This document shows, piece by piece, positions 52,787 through 61,600 of a stretch of 64,000 nucleotides of DNA. The DNA comes from VRUE01 sp963698085 (GTDB lineage Bacteria; Actinomycetota; Thermoleophilia; Solirubrobacterales; 70-9). Within the stretch, counting starts at the first letter, position 1; each line of letters starts with the position of its first letter. Location: NCBI GenBank assembly GCA_963698085.1, contig OY969122.1:2046001-2110000 (forward strand). The letters run 5' to 3'. The position numbers and the translations under genes were made by a program. The notes beneath the pieces were generated by a model. The model saw only the letters and a list, made by a program, of their open reading frames with translations. It did no database searches and had not been told where the DNA came from.

Positions 52787-54517
52787 TCAGAGTCCGGCCG
52801 AGAGGACCTGGCCGGCTATCGGTGCCGCCACCTCGCCACCCGCGGCTTCGGCTTCGATCAGCAGCACGCCGACCGCGAGCCTGGGTTTTTCGGCGGGGGC
52901 GAAGGCGATGAACCAGGCGTCCTTGATCTGCTCCGGTTCCTCTTCGTGCTCGCTGCCCGGCTTCGGCCCCAGCTCGGCGGTGCCGGTCTTGCCCGCCACC
53001 TGTGCCTCCGGGATCGCGGCAGCGAAACCGGTGCCGCCGGCGACCACGCCGACCATCAGTTCGGTCAGTTCGTCGGCGAGCCCCTCCGACATCACCCGCA
53101 CCGGCTCGGCCGTCGGTCGCAGCTTGCGGTTGGCGACCACGGAGGTCGGCAGGCGGACGCCGCCGTTGCCGATCGTCTGCGCGACGGTCGCCATCTGCAG
53201 GGGAGTGGCAAGGACCTCGCCCTGCCCGATCGCGGTTACGCCGAGGTCGATTTCCTCGCCGATCTCGGTCGGGATCGTCGATTCCGGTGGGTCAACTGCG
53301 GTGACGATCTCCGGCGCGTAGAGCGTTGGAGGGGAGTTGAAGCCGAAGCGCTCAGCGGTCTCGACCATGTCGTCGTTGCCGATCTTCGGACCGAGCGGGG
53401 CGAAGTCGGCGTTACAGGACTCGGCGAAGGCTTCGCGGAAGGTGCCGCCGCAGAACTCGCCGTTGGCGTTGCTGATGAAGCGCCCACCGACGTTGACGCC
53501 GTCGACGATTTCGAATTCGGTCTCCAGCGTGACGACTCCCTTCTGCAGCGCGGCGGTCGTCGTGATTGCCTTGAAAGTCGATCCCGGCGGCTGCGGCGCC
53601 GAGAAGGCCTGTCCGGCGAGGGCACGGACGTCGCCGCTGCGCGTATCGAGCACCGCGACCCCGCCGGAGCGTCCAGCCAGCGCCGCGACTGCTTCCTCCT
53701 GGATGTCGGCGTCGATCGTCGTCTTCACCGGCGCCCCTGCGCGGGGCTCGGCCTGGGCGAGGATGCGGGCCGAGCCCGCTTCGTCGACCGCGAGCAGCGA
53801 GCCGCCGGGACGGCCGGCGAGGCGCGCGTTGAAGGCCTGCTCCAGCCCGCTGATGCCGACCGGCGTGCCCAGCGGGAAGCCTTGGCGGGCGAGCGCCGCG
53901 ACGTCTTCTTCCTCGGCGCTGCCAATTTCCCCGGTGACGTCGATCGCGGCGCTGCCGATCGGGTGTTCGCGTTCTTCGGCCGGCCCCTCGGCCAGCGGCG
54001 TCCCGTCACGGGCGAGGATCTGCGCCCGCGGAGCCAGGTCGACCCGGTTCTCCAGGTGCTCGCCGGCTTGCAGGCCGGGGAAGACCAAGCTCGGGTTCCA
54101 GGCGATGCCACCGTCCGCGTAGGGGACCACGAGGTCGGCGACGACGGCGCCGAAGGCAGCGGTTCCGGCTTCGACCGGGACCGGGACCCCGGTATTGCCG
54201 TTTTCGCTCCTGGGGTCCTCAGGCGAGTCGAACTCGAGGCTGCGCAGCGTCGCCACCTCCGCCGCCTCACGGTAGGCCTGTGCGAATTCGCCTGCCTCTA
54301 CCGCGCGGCGCGAAGCGTCGTTCAGCTCCCGATACATCGCGGCGAAGTCCTTCTGGGCCCAGGCCGCGCCGAAGCGCTCGGCGGCTTCCTTCTCGGGTGA
54401 CTCTGATGCGCCCGAGGAGGCACCGAGTGCAAACGCGATCACGGCGATGACAATCAGCGGGAGCGCGCGGGTTACGAGACGCCGTCGGCGCTCCACCTCA
54501 GATGGCAGGGAGTTCAC
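52787..54517 (-). CDS. Penicillin-binding protein with NTF2-like N-domain (transpeptidase)
   Basis: The 576-residue protein has an N-terminal membrane anchor (ALPLIVIAVIAFALGASSGA), an NTF2-like MecA_N domain (about 45-160), a small dimerisation part, and a transpeptidase domain. The active-site motifs are PPGSTFKAITTTAAL (SxxK), AESCNADFA (SxN, with Cys between) and AGKTGTAELG (KTG). It cross-links peptidoglycan and is a target of beta-lactams. The SCN form of motif 2 is seen in some class B PBPs of actinobacteria. It is downstream of the MarP-like gene with a 45-bp gap. Confidence 0.9.
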   Translation of the reverse strand: MNSLPSEVERRRRLVTRALPLIVIAVIAFALGASSGASESPEKEAAERFGAAWAQKDFAAMYRELNDASRRAVEAGEFAQAYREAAEVATLRSLEFDSPEDPRSENGNTGVPVPVEAGTAAFGAVVADLVVPYADGGIAWNPSLVFPGLQAGEHLENRVDLAPRAQILARDGTPLAEGPAEEREHPIGSAAIDVTGEIGSAEEEDVAALARQGFPLGTPVGISGLEQAFNARLAGRPGGSLLAVDEAGSARILAQAEPRAGAPVKTTIDADIQEEAVAALAGRSGGVAVLDTRSGDVRALAGQAFSAPQPPGSTFKAITTTAALQKGVVTLETEFEIVDGVNVGGRFISNANGEFCGGTFREAFAESCNADFAPLGPKIGNDDMVETAERFGFNSPPTLYAPEIVTAVDPPESTIPTEIGEEIDLGVTAIGQGEVLATPLQMATVAQTIGNGGVRLPTSVVANRKLRPTAEPVRVMSEGLADELTELMVGVVAGGTGFAAAIPEAQVAGKTGTAELGPKPGSEHEEEPEQIKDAWFIAFAPAEKPRLAVGVLLIEAEAAGGEVAAPIAGQVLSAGL

Positions 54518-54562
54518 TAGGCGGGAATTTAGTGCTGGGGGAGGTCGGGCTCAACGCGTGGC

Positions 54563-55708
54563 CTACCCCGTGCAAGGACCCGTGTCCACCTCCGTTACCG
54601 CTGCTTCGACGAGTGCTTCTCGGACGACGTCATTCGGAATCGCGAAGCCGCCCGGGGGGCCGGAGGTGGTTGCGGCGAAGACGGTGGCCATTACCCGGCC
54701 GTTGGCATCGACCAAGGGGCCGCCCGAGTTGCCGCTGCGGACGTGTCCGCGGAGGGATGCGATCCGGCGCTGGATCGGGCCGTTGCCGTAGGCGTCCTCG
54801 CTGATCGCGGTGCTGGTGTCGCCCATGCGGGCGGCCGAGACGGCGTAGGGACCGTTCTCCGGATAACCGAGGACTGCACCCGCCGTACCTCGCTGCGGGT
54901 CGGCGGCCTTGGGCAGCGACGGGAGTGGCGCTTCGATTCGCAGCACGGCGAGGTCGTTCGCGGGGTCGTAGCGGACCGGCACGGCATCCAACGAGGCGCC
55001 ATCGATCGTGCTGATCGTGGTGTCGTCCTCGCCGGCGATGACGTGCGCGTTGGTGACCACCAGCCCCGGTGCGGCGACCCAGCCAGAGCCCTCGACGCCG
55101 AGTCCGCAGGCGGTGCCCAACACGCGCACGACCGAGCGGCTTGCCCCGCGCACGTCGGCATCGCCGGCGATTGCCGCGTTCGGTGGCGCGACGGGGGCCG
55201 TCGGACCGGCAATTGACGGAGCGGGGTCGACTCGGTTGAGCGCGTTCAAGACCGGGCCTGAGGGCGGCAGCACGTCGTTGAGGCGGCGCAGGATCAGCGA
55301 GCGCTGCACGTCGCCGCGCAGCTCGGCGGTGCCCGGGGCGTGCAGCGCGACAGCGCCGAAGACCCAGACCAGACCAAGGGCGACAACGGCAATCAGCGCG
55401 GCGCCGCCGGCCCCGTCGGCGAGGCGCAGGGAGCGACCGCGGATCAGGCGCTCGCGCAGGCCGAGGGCAAGGCTCTCTAGCGTCAGGGCGACCAGGGTGC
55501 CCGCCAGCAGCGCGCCGAGCGCCGCGAACAGCGGCGCGTAGGGCGAGCTCGAGCCTTCGCTGAGCAGCAGCGGCGCGATGCGGCTGCCGGCGAACGCCCC
55601 GGCCGCGAACCCGCAAAGCGTGAGCATGCCGACAATCAGGCCCTGTCGGTAGCCCCACATGGCGAAGGCGATGGTGAAGGCGACGATCGCCCAGTCGAGA
55701 ACGGTCAC
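54563..55708 (-). CDS. MarP-like membrane serine protease (CvpA domain plus trypsin-like domain)
   Basis: From GTG 55708 the protein has 381 residues. The N-terminal CvpA-like part has about four membrane helices (LDWAIVAFTIAFAMWGYRQG, MLTLCGFAAGAFAGSRI, LFAALGALLAGTLVALTLE, LIAVVALGLVWVFGAVALHA). The extracytoplasmic protease domain has the triad His (LVVTNAHVIAG), Asp (PANDLAVLRIE) and Ser (VRSGNSGGPLVDANG). This matches mycobacterial MarP (acid/oxidative stress resistance, cleavage of a peptidoglycan hydrolase) in order and length. A conserved Cys pair (GTACGLG and VDTGPCTG) may form a disulfide. A longer frame to 55912 exists but starts before the conserved region. Confidence 0.87.
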   Translation of the reverse strand: MTVLDWAIVAFTIAFAMWGYRQGLIVGMLTLCGFAAGAFAGSRIAPLLLSEGSSSPYAPLFAALGALLAGTLVALTLESLALGLRERLIRGRSLRLADGAGGAALIAVVALGLVWVFGAVALHAPGTAELRGDVQRSLILRRLNDVLPPSGPVLNALNRVDPAPSIAGPTAPVAPPNAAIAGDADVRGASRSVVRVLGTACGLGVEGSGWVAAPGLVVTNAHVIAGEDDTTISTIDGASLDAVPVRYDPANDLAVLRIEAPLPSLPKAADPQRGTAGAVLGYPENGPYAVSAARMGDTSTAISEDAYGNGPIQRRIASLRGHVRSGNSGGPLVDANGRVMATVFAATTSGPPGGFAIPNDVVREALVEAAVTEVDTGPCTG

Positions 55709-55744
55709 GGAGGAATAGAAGCAGGCCCGCCTCCGGGGCCCATC

Positions 55745-55761
55745 GCTTACGTTCAGTAAGC
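55745..55761. promoter_or_regulatory. Operator-like palindrome between MarP-like and HxlR genes
   Basis: GCTTAC-GTTCA-GTAAGC is a 6-bp inverted repeat with a 5-bp centre, 9 bp before the HxlR GTG and 37 bp upstream of the MarP-like start. HxlR-family regulators bind dyads of this type, so it may be an autoregulatory site affecting both divergent genes. Confidence 0.55.
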
Positions 55762-55770
55762 TGGCTCTCA

Positions 55771-56109
55771 GTGGAGGCGGTAACTGCCAAAGAGCAGCCC
55801 CCCGGCGTCTGCCCGCATTTCCACGCCGCGATCGAGCTGATCGGCAAGCGGTGGACTGGGGCGATCGTCTTCGCTTTGAACGAGCGGCCGCTGCGCTTCG
55901 GCGAGCTGGCAAAGGCGGTGCCGGGCCTCTCTGACCGCCTGCTCTCGCAGCGCTTGCGCGAGCTCGAGCAGGAGGGCCTGGTCGAGCGCGAGGTCGAGGC
56001 GGGCTCGCCGGTTCGCGTCACCTACTCGCTGACCGAGGCAGGGACCGAGCTGCGCCCGGCGATCGCCGAGCTCAAGGAGTGGGCTCGCCGCTGGCGCCCT
56101 CGGCGGTAG
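55771..56109 (+). CDS. HxlR-family winged-helix transcription regulator
   Basis: The 112-residue protein has the HxlR pattern: VCPHFHAAIELIGKRWTGAI (with the N-terminal Cys), RPLRFGELAKAVPGLSDRLL (recognition helix), SQRLRELEQEGLVEREVEAG and VTYSLTEAGTELRPAIAELK. The Cys in VCP is often a redox or aldehyde sensor in this family. The start is GTG 55771. A small palindrome lies in the divergent gap upstream. It precedes xseA by 16 bp. Confidence 0.9.
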   Translation: MEAVTAKEQPPGVCPHFHAAIELIGKRWTGAIVFALNERPLRFGELAKAVPGLSDRLLSQRLRELEQEGLVEREVEAGSPVRVTYSLTEAGTELRPAIAELKEWARRWRPRR

Positions 56110-56125
56110 GAGTCGTTAATTTCGC

Positions 56126-57421
56126 ATGGTGGAATTACCGGGTCCGTTCCCCGTGGGCCGCTACGCGCGCAAGCTCGAGGAGGAGATGCGCCGCCGTGCG
56201 CGAGTGTCTCTCATCGGCGAGGTCACTGGCCTTGGTCGCAGCAAAGCCCAGGCCTTCTTTGAGCTGCGCGACGCTGAGGGAGCTGTTCCATGCGCGATCT
56301 GGTTGAACGATCTGGAGAAACTGAACCTCCCGGAACGAGGCCTGCGCGATGGTGCCGAAGTCGTCATCGATGGCGGCCCGGACTATTACCGTGGTAATTC
56401 CCAGGCATCGCCCAGCTTCTTTTTTCGCTCCACCCACATTCGTCTCGCCGGCGAGGGCGATCTGCTCGCCCGGCTGGAGGCGCTGCGCAAGCAGCTTCGC
56501 GCCGAGGGTCTCTTCGAGCTGCAGAAGCAGCTCGCCCGGCCGCGGCTGCCGAAGGCGATCGGCGTTGTCACTGCGGAGAGCGGCGCGGCCAGGCGCGACC
56601 TGGTGGCGGGATTGCGGCGGCGTGGTTGGGCCGGAACGGTGGTTTGGGGCTTCGCGCCGGTGCAGGACCGGCGCGCTGCGCCGGCGATTGCGGCGGCGAT
56701 CCAGGAACTCGCGGCGACGCCCTCGGTCGAGGCGATCGTCGTCGCCCGCGGCGGCGGCAGCCTCGCCGATCTCTGGGCCTTTTGCGACGAGACCCTCTGC
56801 CGCACCGTGGCCCTGCTGCGGGTGCCGGTGATCAGCGCCGTCGGCCACGAGCGCGACTCGACCCTGATCGACGACGTCGCCGCGGTCGCCTGCTCGACCC
56901 CGACCCACGCCGCCGAGGCCGTTGTGCCGCTCGACTGCGCCGCCGCCCGCAGCGCCCTGATCCGCGATGCAACCGCCCTGCGGCGAGTCGGTGAGGGCGC
57001 GGTCAGAACCCGCAGCCGCCACCTCGTGGCGCTGGCTCGCGGACCGGCGCGGGCGCTGCGGCGCGAGCGGATTGCGCTAAACCAGAAGACGCGCGAGATC
57101 CGTGCCTCCTCTGAGCGGGGACTTGCCGAGCGCCGCGCCTTCCAGCGGCGCCTCGCCCTCGTTGTCCTTGCGCGAGCCGCCCGCCGTGCCGCCGGCGCTG
57201 AAGCGAAGGCCCGGCGCGAGGGGCTGCACCGGGCGGAGGTGGCGTTTCGCGCCCACGAACCGGAGCGCACGCTCGAACGCGGTTACGCGCTGGCAGAGGA
57301 CGGCGAGGGCGAGCCGGTGACCAGTGCAGCCGCCGCGGTCGCGGCCGGGCGCGTCAGACTGCGCTTTGCCGACGGTCGCGTCGGCGCGCAGATCGAGGAG
57401 GATGGAGAAACAGATGGGTGA
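56126..57421 (+). CDS. xseA: Exodeoxyribonuclease VII large subunit
   Basis: The 431-residue subunit forms the catalytic part of the ssDNA exonuclease ExoVII. It has an N-terminal OB fold (FPVGRYARKLEEEMRRRARV, VSLIGEVTGLGRSKAQAFFE), then the catalytic core with LPKAIGVVTAESGAARRDLV, VEAIVVARGGGSLADLWAFC, VPVISAVGHERDSTLIDDVA and TPTHAAEAVVP, followed by a helical C-terminal part and an end motif (LERGYALAEDGEGEPVTSAA). It overlaps xseB by 8 bp. Confidence 0.95.
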   Translation: MVELPGPFPVGRYARKLEEEMRRRARVSLIGEVTGLGRSKAQAFFELRDAEGAVPCAIWLNDLEKLNLPERGLRDGAEVVIDGGPDYYRGNSQASPSFFFRSTHIRLAGEGDLLARLEALRKQLRAEGLFELQKQLARPRLPKAIGVVTAESGAARRDLVAGLRRRGWAGTVVWGFAPVQDRRAAPAIAAAIQELAATPSVEAIVVARGGGSLADLWAFCDETLCRTVALLRVPVISAVGHERDSTLIDDVAAVACSTPTHAAEAVVPLDCAAARSALIRDATALRRVGEGAVRTRSRHLVALARGPARALRRERIALNQKTREIRASSERGLAERRAFQRRLALVVLARAARRAAGAEAKARREGLHRAEVAFRAHEPERTLERGYALAEDGEGEPVTSAAAAVAAGRVRLRFADGRVGAQIEEDGETDG

Positions 57422-57644
57422 GAAGCCGGAGTCCTACGAGGCCGCGGTCGAGCGGCTGGAGCAGATTATCGATCGCCTCGACTCCGGCCAGGCCGGCCTG
57501 CGCGAAACGCTCGAGCTATGCCGCGAGGGTCGCGAGCTCGTCACCTACTGTTCGACCGAGCTGGACGCGGTCAGCGAGGGGCTCGAGGAGCTGCGCCTCG
57601 ATGAGCTGGCGGCGAAACTGGAGACGACCCCGGCGGATAGCTGA
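57414..57644 (+). CDS. xseB: Exodeoxyribonuclease VII small subunit
   Basis: The 76-residue all-helical subunit has the family motif SYEAAVERLEQIIDRLDSGQ followed by AGLRETLELCREGRELV. It binds the XseA coiled coil and is needed for ExoVII activity. ATG 57414 is chosen because GGAG (57404-57407) lies 6 bp upstream; ATG 57402 would add four residues. It overlaps xseA by 8 bp. Confidence 0.94.
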   Translation: MGEKPESYEAAVERLEQIIDRLDSGQAGLRETLELCREGRELVTYCSTELDAVSEGLEELRLDELAAKLETTPADS

Positions 57645-57657
57645 CGAAAGGACGACC

Positions 57658-58074
57658 TTGACTGCCCAGACCCAACTCATAACCGGCACCGACTTCATCA
57701 CCGTGGCGACCCAGGACTTCGACCGCTCGATCGAGTTCTACGGCGGCGTGCTCGGCCTGCCCGAGTCCAAGCGCTGGGGCAATATGCCCGGGGTCGAGTT
57801 CGAGACCGGCAACCTGACGATCGCGATCATGCAGTCGGACGCCTTCGGGCTCGAGTTCCGCGCCAACAACCACCCGATCGAGCTGCGCGTCGGCGACGTC
57901 CCGGCTGCCCGGGCGGAGCTGGAATCGCGGGGCGTCGCCTTCGAGGCCGACACGCTCGACTCCGGCGTCTGCCACCAGGCCTTCTTCTCTGACCCCGACG
58001 GCAACGCCCTGGCGATTCACCATCGCTACGCACCGCCGGGCGCCCCGGAGCCTTCCTCCACAGAGTCTTCTTAG
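57658..58074 (+). CDS. VOC-family (glyoxalase-like) protein
   Basis: The 138-residue protein is a single VOC module: TGTDFITVATQDFDRSIEFY (first strand and helix, but with Phe where His is common), GVLGLPESKRWGNMPGVEFE, TIAIMQSDAFGLEFRANNHP, and the C-terminal HQAFFSDPDGNALAIHHRYA typical of dimeric glyoxalase/bleomycin-resistance/dioxygenase proteins. Substrate unknown. The start is TTG 57658 with AAAGGA at 5 bp. It is 13 bp after xseB and probably co-transcribed. Confidence 0.85.
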   Translation: MTAQTQLITGTDFITVATQDFDRSIEFYGGVLGLPESKRWGNMPGVEFETGNLTIAIMQSDAFGLEFRANNHPIELRVGDVPAARAELESRGVAFEADTLDSGVCHQAFFSDPDGNALAIHHRYAPPGAPEPSSTESS

Positions 58075-58090
58075 GCGGAGGAGATCGCGG

Positions 58091-58561
58091 GTGGGCGACG
58101 GTGAGTTCGAGGTGCGGCGGGCGACCCCCGCCGACGCTGCCGTGGTGGCGCGCCTGCTGCACGACTTCAACGAAGAGTTCGACGAACCGACGCCCACCGT
58201 CGAGGTCCTGACCGGGCGGGTGCGGGAGCTGATCGCGGGCGGCGTGATCGCGGTTCTGCTCGCCGGCGGCGGGCCCGACGGCCTCTCCCAGTTTCGCTTC
58301 CTGCGCTCGGTCTGGAGCGAGGGCCTCGATCTCTACCTGGAGGAGCTCTACGTCGTCCCCGCGCGCCGCGGCAACGGCGTCGGCCGCGCCCTGCTCGAGG
58401 CGACGATGGCGATCGGGCGCGAAGCGGGCGCGACCCATATCGACCTCAACACGGGCGAGACCGACACGGCGGCGCGGGCGCTGTATGAGAGCGTCGGCTT
58501 CACCAACCGCGAAGGCAACGAGGACGGTCCGTCAATGCTCTATTACGAGCGCGACCTCTGA
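58091..58561 (+). CDS. GNAT-family N-acetyltransferase
   Basis: The 156-residue GNAT protein starts FEVRRATPADAAVVARLLHD and has the acetyl-CoA loop in LEELYVVPARRGNGVGRALL (R/Q-x-x-G-x-G/A), then ATHIDLNTGETDTAARALYE and SVGFTNRE. Acceptor substrate unknown. The start is GTG 58091. Its stop lies in the outer stem of repeat copy B. Confidence 0.88.
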   Translation: MGDGEFEVRRATPADAAVVARLLHDFNEEFDEPTPTVEVLTGRVRELIAGGVIAVLLAGGGPDGLSQFRFLRSVWSEGLDLYLEELYVVPARRGNGVGRALLEATMAIGREAGATHIDLNTGETDTAARALYESVGFTNREGNEDGPSMLYYERDL

Positions 58562-58677
58562 GGCTGCCTGACCGGCGCATCTCGGCGTCCTCGGTCGGTC
58601 GGCTGCGGGTCACGCACTGGAGTGCGCTCCCCTTGCCGGCCTCCCTGCGTCCTTGATCTGCTTGGTCAGGCAGCCTC
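58560..58677 (+). repeat. Convergent-gene structured repeat, copy B
   Basis: The core (58569-58668) starts TGACCGGCGCATCTCGGCG and ends TTGATCTGCTTGGTCA, as in copy A. The outer arms GAGGCTGCCTGACC (58560-58573) and GGTCAGGCAGCCTC (58664-58677) pair perfectly over 14 bp and take in part of both stop codons. The inner hairpin is CGCACT-GG-AGTGCG (58613-58626). It lies between the GNAT gene (+) and the AddA-like gene (-). Confidence 0.9.
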
Positions 58678-61600
58678 AGGGGCCGGAGCAGAGCCGGCCC
58701 AGCGCCGGGCAGCCGCGGCAGAGGTCCCAGTTGCGCTGTTCCACCGGCGCCACCGGGAACTCCCCGGCGGCGATCCGGTCGATGGTCGCCTCGAGCGCGA
58801 CCCGGCCGCGCACCATCGCCTCGCCGTCGAGCCGCTCGACCACCGGCTCCTCCGTGCGCTCGAGGAAGACGTAGGCGACCTCGACTTCGGCGGCGTCGCG
58901 GGCCTCGGCGACCGCGAGGGCGTAGACCGCCTGCTGCGTCGCGTACTTGGCGGCGCGCTGCGCGGGCGTCAGCTCGCCCAGTCGGTCGGTCTTGTAGTCG
59001 ATGACCAGGGGAGGGGCGCCGTCGCGCTCGACCAGCAGGTCGATCGAGCCGCGCAGGGTCGCCCGCTCGACGCCGAGGAGCAGCGGCACCTCGGCGCGAG
59101 CGGCAGCTTCCCCGGCCAGGACCCGCTCGCGCAGCGTCGCCGAGTCGAGCCAGGCGCGGACCGGGGCCATCAGCTCCTCGCGCAGTCCCGGATCGGAGTC
59201 CAGTCCCGCGGCGAGCGCATGGCGGTCGATCAGATCGGGCGACGGCTCGCGCCACTCGTTGGTCGCGCTCCACTCCAGCAACGAGTGCACGGCAGCGCCC
59301 CGTGCCGCGGCTTCGTCCCGAGAGCCAGTCCCTCCATCGTCGCTTGCGTTCGCACTTTGTGGCACTGAGGTCGACAAAGTGCGAACGCGCTCGCCGAGGT
59401 CGAGGATGCGCTCCATGTAGAAGCGGTAGCCGCATTCCTCGTAGGCGGCGATCGCGGTGTAGGAGAGCGGTCGGCTGGGCACCGCCGGTGGGCGACGATC
59501 CAGCAGTGGCGCTTGGCCCTCACCCACTGGGGCTTGTCGTCGGGCATCGCGCCTCGTAGCCGTCAGCTCGGCCGCGCGCTGGGGAGACGGCGCGTTGAGC
59601 CGCACCTCGATCTGGGAGGGCTCGAAGCTCGCCGCGAGGCCCTCGCGCGGCTGCGGCGCGGGGATCGCGATCGCCGAGTCGCTCTCGCGATCGACCTCGA
59701 AGCCGTCGAGGACGCGCTCGATCACCGGGGTGCCGGGTTGAGTTCCCCGGCCCGGCTGGGGCATCGCCACGCCGCTGAGGATCAGCCGCTCGCGCGCTCG
59801 GGTCGCGGCGACGTGGAAGAGGCGCAGCTCCTCGGCTGCTTCGCGCTGTTGGGTCTCGGCGCAGAGCTCCTCCTGGGCGTAGAGGTTGATCGAGGCGGCG
59901 CCAAGGCGGCGCAGCTGCAGTCCCACCCGGGGCTCCTCGCTCTCGTGGCCAAGCGTCAGCGCCGGCAGGCGCGAGCCAGCCAGCAGCCGCCGCGAGAGGT
60001 TGGGGACCGCGACGACACCGAACTCGAGGCCCTTGGCGCTGTGCACGGTCATGATCCGCACGCCGTCGTGTCCCTCGATCGCGCTTGCCGCTTCCGCCTC
60101 GTTGTCGGCTTCGGCCCGCGAGTGGAGGAAGTCGAGCAGGCCGCGCAGGTCGCGCCCTTCGCGCGCCTCGAACTCGCCCGCGAGCCGCATCAGCTTGCGC
60201 ACGTTGGCGAAGCGCGCCTCCCCCGCGGGGCGCATCAGCACCGCCAGGTCATAGCCGGTCTCCGCGATCGCCGCCTCGATCAGGCCGGCAAGGGAGAGCC
60301 GCCCGGCGCGGCTGCGCAGCCCGGCGATCGTCTGCGCGAAGTCGCGCAGCAGCACCAGCTCCGCCTCGGGGATCTCGGCCAGCCGCTCCGGGGCGTCGAG
60401 CTCCGCCTCGTCCAGCCCCGCCGCCCGCTCCAGCGCCGGCCAGACGTGGCGCCGACGGCCCGCCGCGGCGCGCAGCAGCCAGAGCGTGTCGGGGGCAACG
60501 GCGCAGGCGGGGGAGGCGAGGGCGCCGAAGAGGGCCTGGTCGTCGAGCGGGTTGGCGATCGTCGCCAGCAAGGCGCAGACGTCGGCGACCTGTTGCTGGG
60601 ACCAGTAGCCGCGGCCGCCGATCGTGTAGGGGCGCAGCCCGGCGCGCTCCAACGAGTCCTCGTAGGCGTCGAGGTGGGTGAAGGCACGCAGCAGGACGAC
60701 CATCTCACCGCGTTCGACGCCGCTCTCCGCCAGCTGTCGCAGCCGCTCGGCGACGAACCTCGCCTCGGCAAGGTGGCTCGGCGGCGTGTCGGCATCGGTC
60801 GCCGGGGCCAGGTCGATTCCCTCGCCGTCCCAGCCGTCGCGCGCGGTGAGCAGCAGCTCGACCGCCGCGCCCTCTCCGGGCGGCTGCGGCTGGGACGGCA
60901 GGGCGCCGACCCGCAGCGGGTGGAAGGCGTCGCCGAGCAGCTTCTCGCCGATCGCGTTGACCGCGCCGATCACCTCCGGTCGCGAACGGAAGTTGCCGCT
61001 CAGCTCCAGCGCCACGGCCTCGGCGCTCTGCTCCACCGCGCGCCGTTGCTCGCGAAAGACCTCGAGGTCGGCGTGGCGGAAGCCGTAGATCGACTGCAGC
61101 TCGTCGCCGACGACCATCAGCTCGGTGCGCGCTCCGCGCAGGGCTTCGATCAGCCGCAGCTGCAGGCGGTTCGTGTCCTGGAACTCGTCGACGAGCAGAT
61201 GGCTGAAGCGTTCGCGGTAAGCGTTGCCGATCGCCTCGCGTTCCAGCAAGCCCACGGCGCGCAGCTGCAGGTCCTCGAAGTCGAGCCCGCCGCGGCGCTC
61301 CTTGACCGCCTCGTAGCGCTGCCCGAAGAGCTCCAGCAGCGCGGCGATGTGGCGGTATGCCTCGCCTCCTTCACCGGCCTCGGCGGTGCGGGCGACCGCG
61401 GCGTCGATCGCGTCCCGGTAGGCGCCCATCGACTTCGCCTTGCTGTCGGTCCTCAGCGCGACCAGCTCGTCGAGGCTCAGAACGCCGCCGCCAAGCACCG
61501 CGAGAGCGCGTTCGACCAGGTCCCGGCTGGAGTTGGTCGGCTTCAGCTCCTCGAGGGCCTCGGCCGCCACCGCGACTGCGTGGCGGACGGCGGCCTCTGG

